Below are positions 52,926 through 54,484 of a stretch of 54,484 nt of DNA, in pieces. The stretch is taken from NCBI GenBank assembly GCA_018239675.1, contig JAFEGX010000132.1, forward strand, positions 1 through 54,484. Direction: 5' to 3'. The notes under the pieces were generated by a model. That model did no database searches. It saw nothing but the letters and a program-made list of their open reading frames with translations, and was not told where the DNA came from. Positions within the stretch are counted from its first letter, which is position 1. Every line of letters begins with the position of its first letter. This DNA is from Verrucomicrobiota bacterium (GTDB taxonomy: Bacteria > Verrucomicrobiota > Verrucomicrobiia > Opitutales > Opitutaceae). Made by a program: the position numbers and the translations under genes.

Positions 52926-53633
52926 CTAGAGGGCCAGGCGGAAGCCGATGGACTCGTGCTTCAGGTCCGGCGGATCCTCATGGCGGTAGGCGATCCAGAG
53001 ATTGAGATAGTGGCAGGTGAGGAATGAGCCGCCGCGGAGCACGCGGTTGACCGCCGGGTCGCGTCCCGTGGGCCGGTTCACGGCCTTCACGCCCTCGGAG
53101 ACATCCTCGAAACGCTCCTCGCACCACTGCCAGGCGTTGCCAATCATATCGTGCAGGCCGAAGCCGTTGGGCGCGTAGCTGCCGACCGGCTTGGGCGCGG
53201 CCTGACCGCCGAACCACGCGAACTCGGGATCGAGGCCGTTGCCCCACGGAAAGATCGTGCCGGCTCGCCCGCCGCGCGCGGCGTATTCCCACTCGGCGTC
53301 GGTCGGCAGCCGGTAGGGTTTGCCGGTGCGGCGCGCGAGCCACGCGCAGTAGGCGGTGGCATCCTCCCACGAGATGCCGACGACCGGCAGGCGGTCGCCG
53401 TTGAATCCCGGCTGGCTGATGTGCGCGGGGGCCGAATGCCCGGTCTCGGCGAGAAAGACGCGATACTCGGCGTTGGTCACGTGGTAACGGGCCAGCTTGA
53501 ACGCCTTGACCGATTTCGTTCTCCCGGTGTGCCAGACCCAGGCGAAATTGGAGCGGGGCGGGCAGGCGGGCACGCCAAGGTCGATGGTGCCGGCCGGGAT
53601 CGAAACCAATTCGGGCAGCTGCGGGGTATTCAT
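52926..53633 (-). CDS. SUMF1/EgtB/PvdO-type formylglycine-generating-enzyme-like protein
   Basis: This 235-residue protein has the FGE-sulfatase domain: ELVSIPAGTIDLG, YHVTNAEYRVFL, LPVVGISWEDATAYCAWLARRTGKPYRLPTDAEWEYAARGG (read in parts), FPWGNGLDP, NGFGLHDMIGNAWQWCEERF and NRVLRGGSFLTCHYLNLWIAYR. In true formylglycine-generating enzymes two cysteines lie five apart after RGGS; only the first is present here, so generation of formylglycine is unlikely. There is no export signal in the chosen start (ATG 53633; an in-frame TTG two codons earlier is weaker), and no sulfatase gene is in the window. It lies 18 bases after the FAH gene, in the same operon. Its role is unknown. Confidence 0.85.
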   Translation of the reverse strand: MNTPQLPELVSIPAGTIDLGVPACPPRSNFAWVWHTGRTKSVKAFKLARYHVTNAEYRVFLAETGHSAPAHISQPGFNGDRLPVVGISWEDATAYCAWLARRTGKPYRLPTDAEWEYAARGGRAGTIFPWGNGLDPEFAWFGGQAAPKPVGSYAPNGFGLHDMIGNAWQWCEERFEDVSEGVKAVNRPTGRDPAVNRVLRGGSFLTCHYLNLWIAYRHEDPPDLKHESIGFRLAL

Positions 53634-53651
53634 GCTCAAGAGTAAGGCGAG

Positions 53652-54458
53652 CTACGGCTGCTCGATCCCTACAGGATTGGTGAGCCGGCCGATCTTTTCG
53701 ATTTCGACCGTGACGACGTCGCCGGGCTGGAGCCAGCGCGGCGGAGTGCGGGTCATGCCGACGCCCTGGGGCGTGCCGGTCAGGATGACCGTGCCGGGGA
53801 GCAGCGTCGTGCTCGCGCTCAGGAAAGAGACGAGGTGCGCGACATCGACAATCATGTCGCTCGTGTTCGAATCCTGCATCGTCACACCGTTGATCACCGT
53901 GCGGATGGCGAGGCGGTTGGGGGCGGGGATCTCGTCGGCGGTGACCAGGCACGGGCCCAGCGGGGCGAACGTGTCGAAGGTCTTGCTGCGGCACCATTGT
54001 CCGCCACAGCGGGCGATCTGCCAGTCGCGCGAGCTCACGTCGTTGACGCAGGTGTAGCCGAATACATGGTCGAGCGCGTGCTCCGGCGAGACATTGCGCG
54101 CGGCCCGTCCGATGACAACCGCAAGTTCGCCCTCGTAGTCCACCTGGTCGGAGCGCAGCGTCGTCGGAATCACGATGGGATCGCCCGGATGCTGGACGGC
54201 GTTGGGTCCTTTCGCGAAGACGAGCGGGTGTTCCGGTGGCGTGGACTTGGACTCGCGCGCGAAGCCGTGGTAATTGAGCCCGATGCCCCAGATCATGGTC
54301 GGCGCGATCGGCGCGAGCAGCTTTGCGACGTCCGCCGCCTCATCCGTGGGCTGGTGCGCGCCATAAAGCTCCCCCGCCAGCCGCCGGGGCACTCCCGCCG
54401 AGTCGATCACGGCATGGCCGAGATCGCCGCGGGAGTTGGCGTATCGTATCAGCTTCAT
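53652..54458 (-). CDS. Fumarylacetoacetate hydrolase family protein
   Basis: This 268-residue protein has the FAH C-terminal fold. IWGIGLNYHGFARES and metal ligands E109 and E111 in VDYEGELAVVIG and D140 in CVNDVSSRDWQ are in place, followed by GPCLVTADEIP and LTGTPQGVGM. Family members hydrolyse or decarboxylate acyl-pyruvate-like acids, and include 2,4-diketo-3-deoxy-L-rhamnonate and -fuconate hydrolases, so a sugar-acid role is plausible beside the SDR and dehydratase genes. It is the first gene of a five-gene minus-strand operon. Only 26 bases upstream are visible before the window ends, so its promoter cannot be described fully. Confidence 0.93.
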   Translation of the reverse strand: MKLIRYANSRGDLGHAVIDSAGVPRRLAGELYGAHQPTDEAADVAKLLAPIAPTMIWGIGLNYHGFARESKSTPPEHPLVFAKGPNAVQHPGDPIVIPTTLRSDQVDYEGELAVVIGRAARNVSPEHALDHVFGYTCVNDVSSRDWQIARCGGQWCRSKTFDTFAPLGPCLVTADEIPAPNRLAIRTVINGVTMQDSNTSDMIVDVAHLVSFLSASTTLLPGTVILTGTPQGVGMTRTPPRWLQPGDVVTVEIEKIGRLTNPVGIEQP

Positions 54459-54484
54459 GGTCGCTAAGAAATAAAAGGTCTTGC

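Noticed and set aside
52926..53633. Active sulfatase-maturing formylglycine-generating enzyme
   Set aside because: The second of the two active cysteines is missing and there is no sulfatase in the window.

Overview
The window is high-G+C DNA (about 70 % in most lines I counted by hand) and carries a gene set typical of Verrucomicrobiota, most likely Opitutaceae. The main clues are the TonB-dependent receptor with an N-terminal 'EIVTLSPF' segment and an 'NTLAGSRLNT' plug start, the absence of a SusD partner, the many paired glycoside hydrolases and lyases, and purine-rich inverted repeats at gene ends. This taxonomic call is inference from family style; no rRNA is present. No tRNA, rRNA, CRISPR array, integrase or transposase was found.

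Region 1 (1-10.8 kb) starts with a PL11 rhamnogalacturonan lyase cut by the left edge. Divergent from it is an operon with a Gfo/Idh/MocA oxidoreductase and a complete CUT2 sugar ABC importer (ATPase, two permeases, binding protein) of the rhamnose RhaTPQS type. A 1200-residue TonB-dependent receptor follows and ends at a strong intrinsic terminator. Region 2 (11-17.8 kb) has two large membrane proteins of GT-C type, one TMTC-like with TPRs and one STT3/AglB-like, and a sodium:solute symporter. Region 3 (17.9-26.7 kb) has a DUF6250 protein, a tandem-domain rhamnogalacturonan acetylesterase, a LacI-type regulator and a Tat-exported exo-rhamnogalacturonan-lyase-family protein. Set inside it is a lower-G+C island of two genes, the three-Cys-motif Gp37/Gp68-family protein and its partner TcmP.

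Region 4 (26.7-39.8 kb) is a tight minus-strand operon of five exported enzymes: heparinase II/III-like, GH51, GH43, GH3 and GH35. Divergent from it are a cytoplasmic GH112 phosphorylase and an MFS transporter. Beside rhamnogalacturonan genes, the GH112 enzyme is best read as a D-galactosyl-1,4-L-rhamnose phosphorylase. Together regions 1, 3 and 4 look like a rhamnogalacturonan-I utilisation locus: deacetylation, backbone cleavage, trimming of arabinan and galactan side chains, uptake, and phosphorolysis inside the cell.

Region 5 (39.8-54.5 kb) is a sugar-acid catabolic region. It has a DHDPS-family aldolase, a GntR/FCD regulator, and a seven-gene overlapping operon (DUF4432 epimerase-like, GlucD-type enolase-superfamily dehydratase, type-I-DHQase-like protein, UxuA-like mannonate dehydratase, M81 protein, SDR, 2-hydroxyacid dehydrogenase). 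A convergent five-gene operon follows: FAH-family hydrolase, SUMF1-like protein, class-III aminotransferase, a Gfo/Idh protein without the usual EKP lysine, and an SSS symporter. A shared TGTATAC element upstream of two transcription units suggests a common GntR operator. I see no described pathway that uses exactly this gene set.

The best candidates for undescribed biology are the TcmP/three-Cys pair, the sugar-acid operons with the DHQase-like and EKP-less proteins, and a family of inverted-repeat elements with a partly conserved loop.
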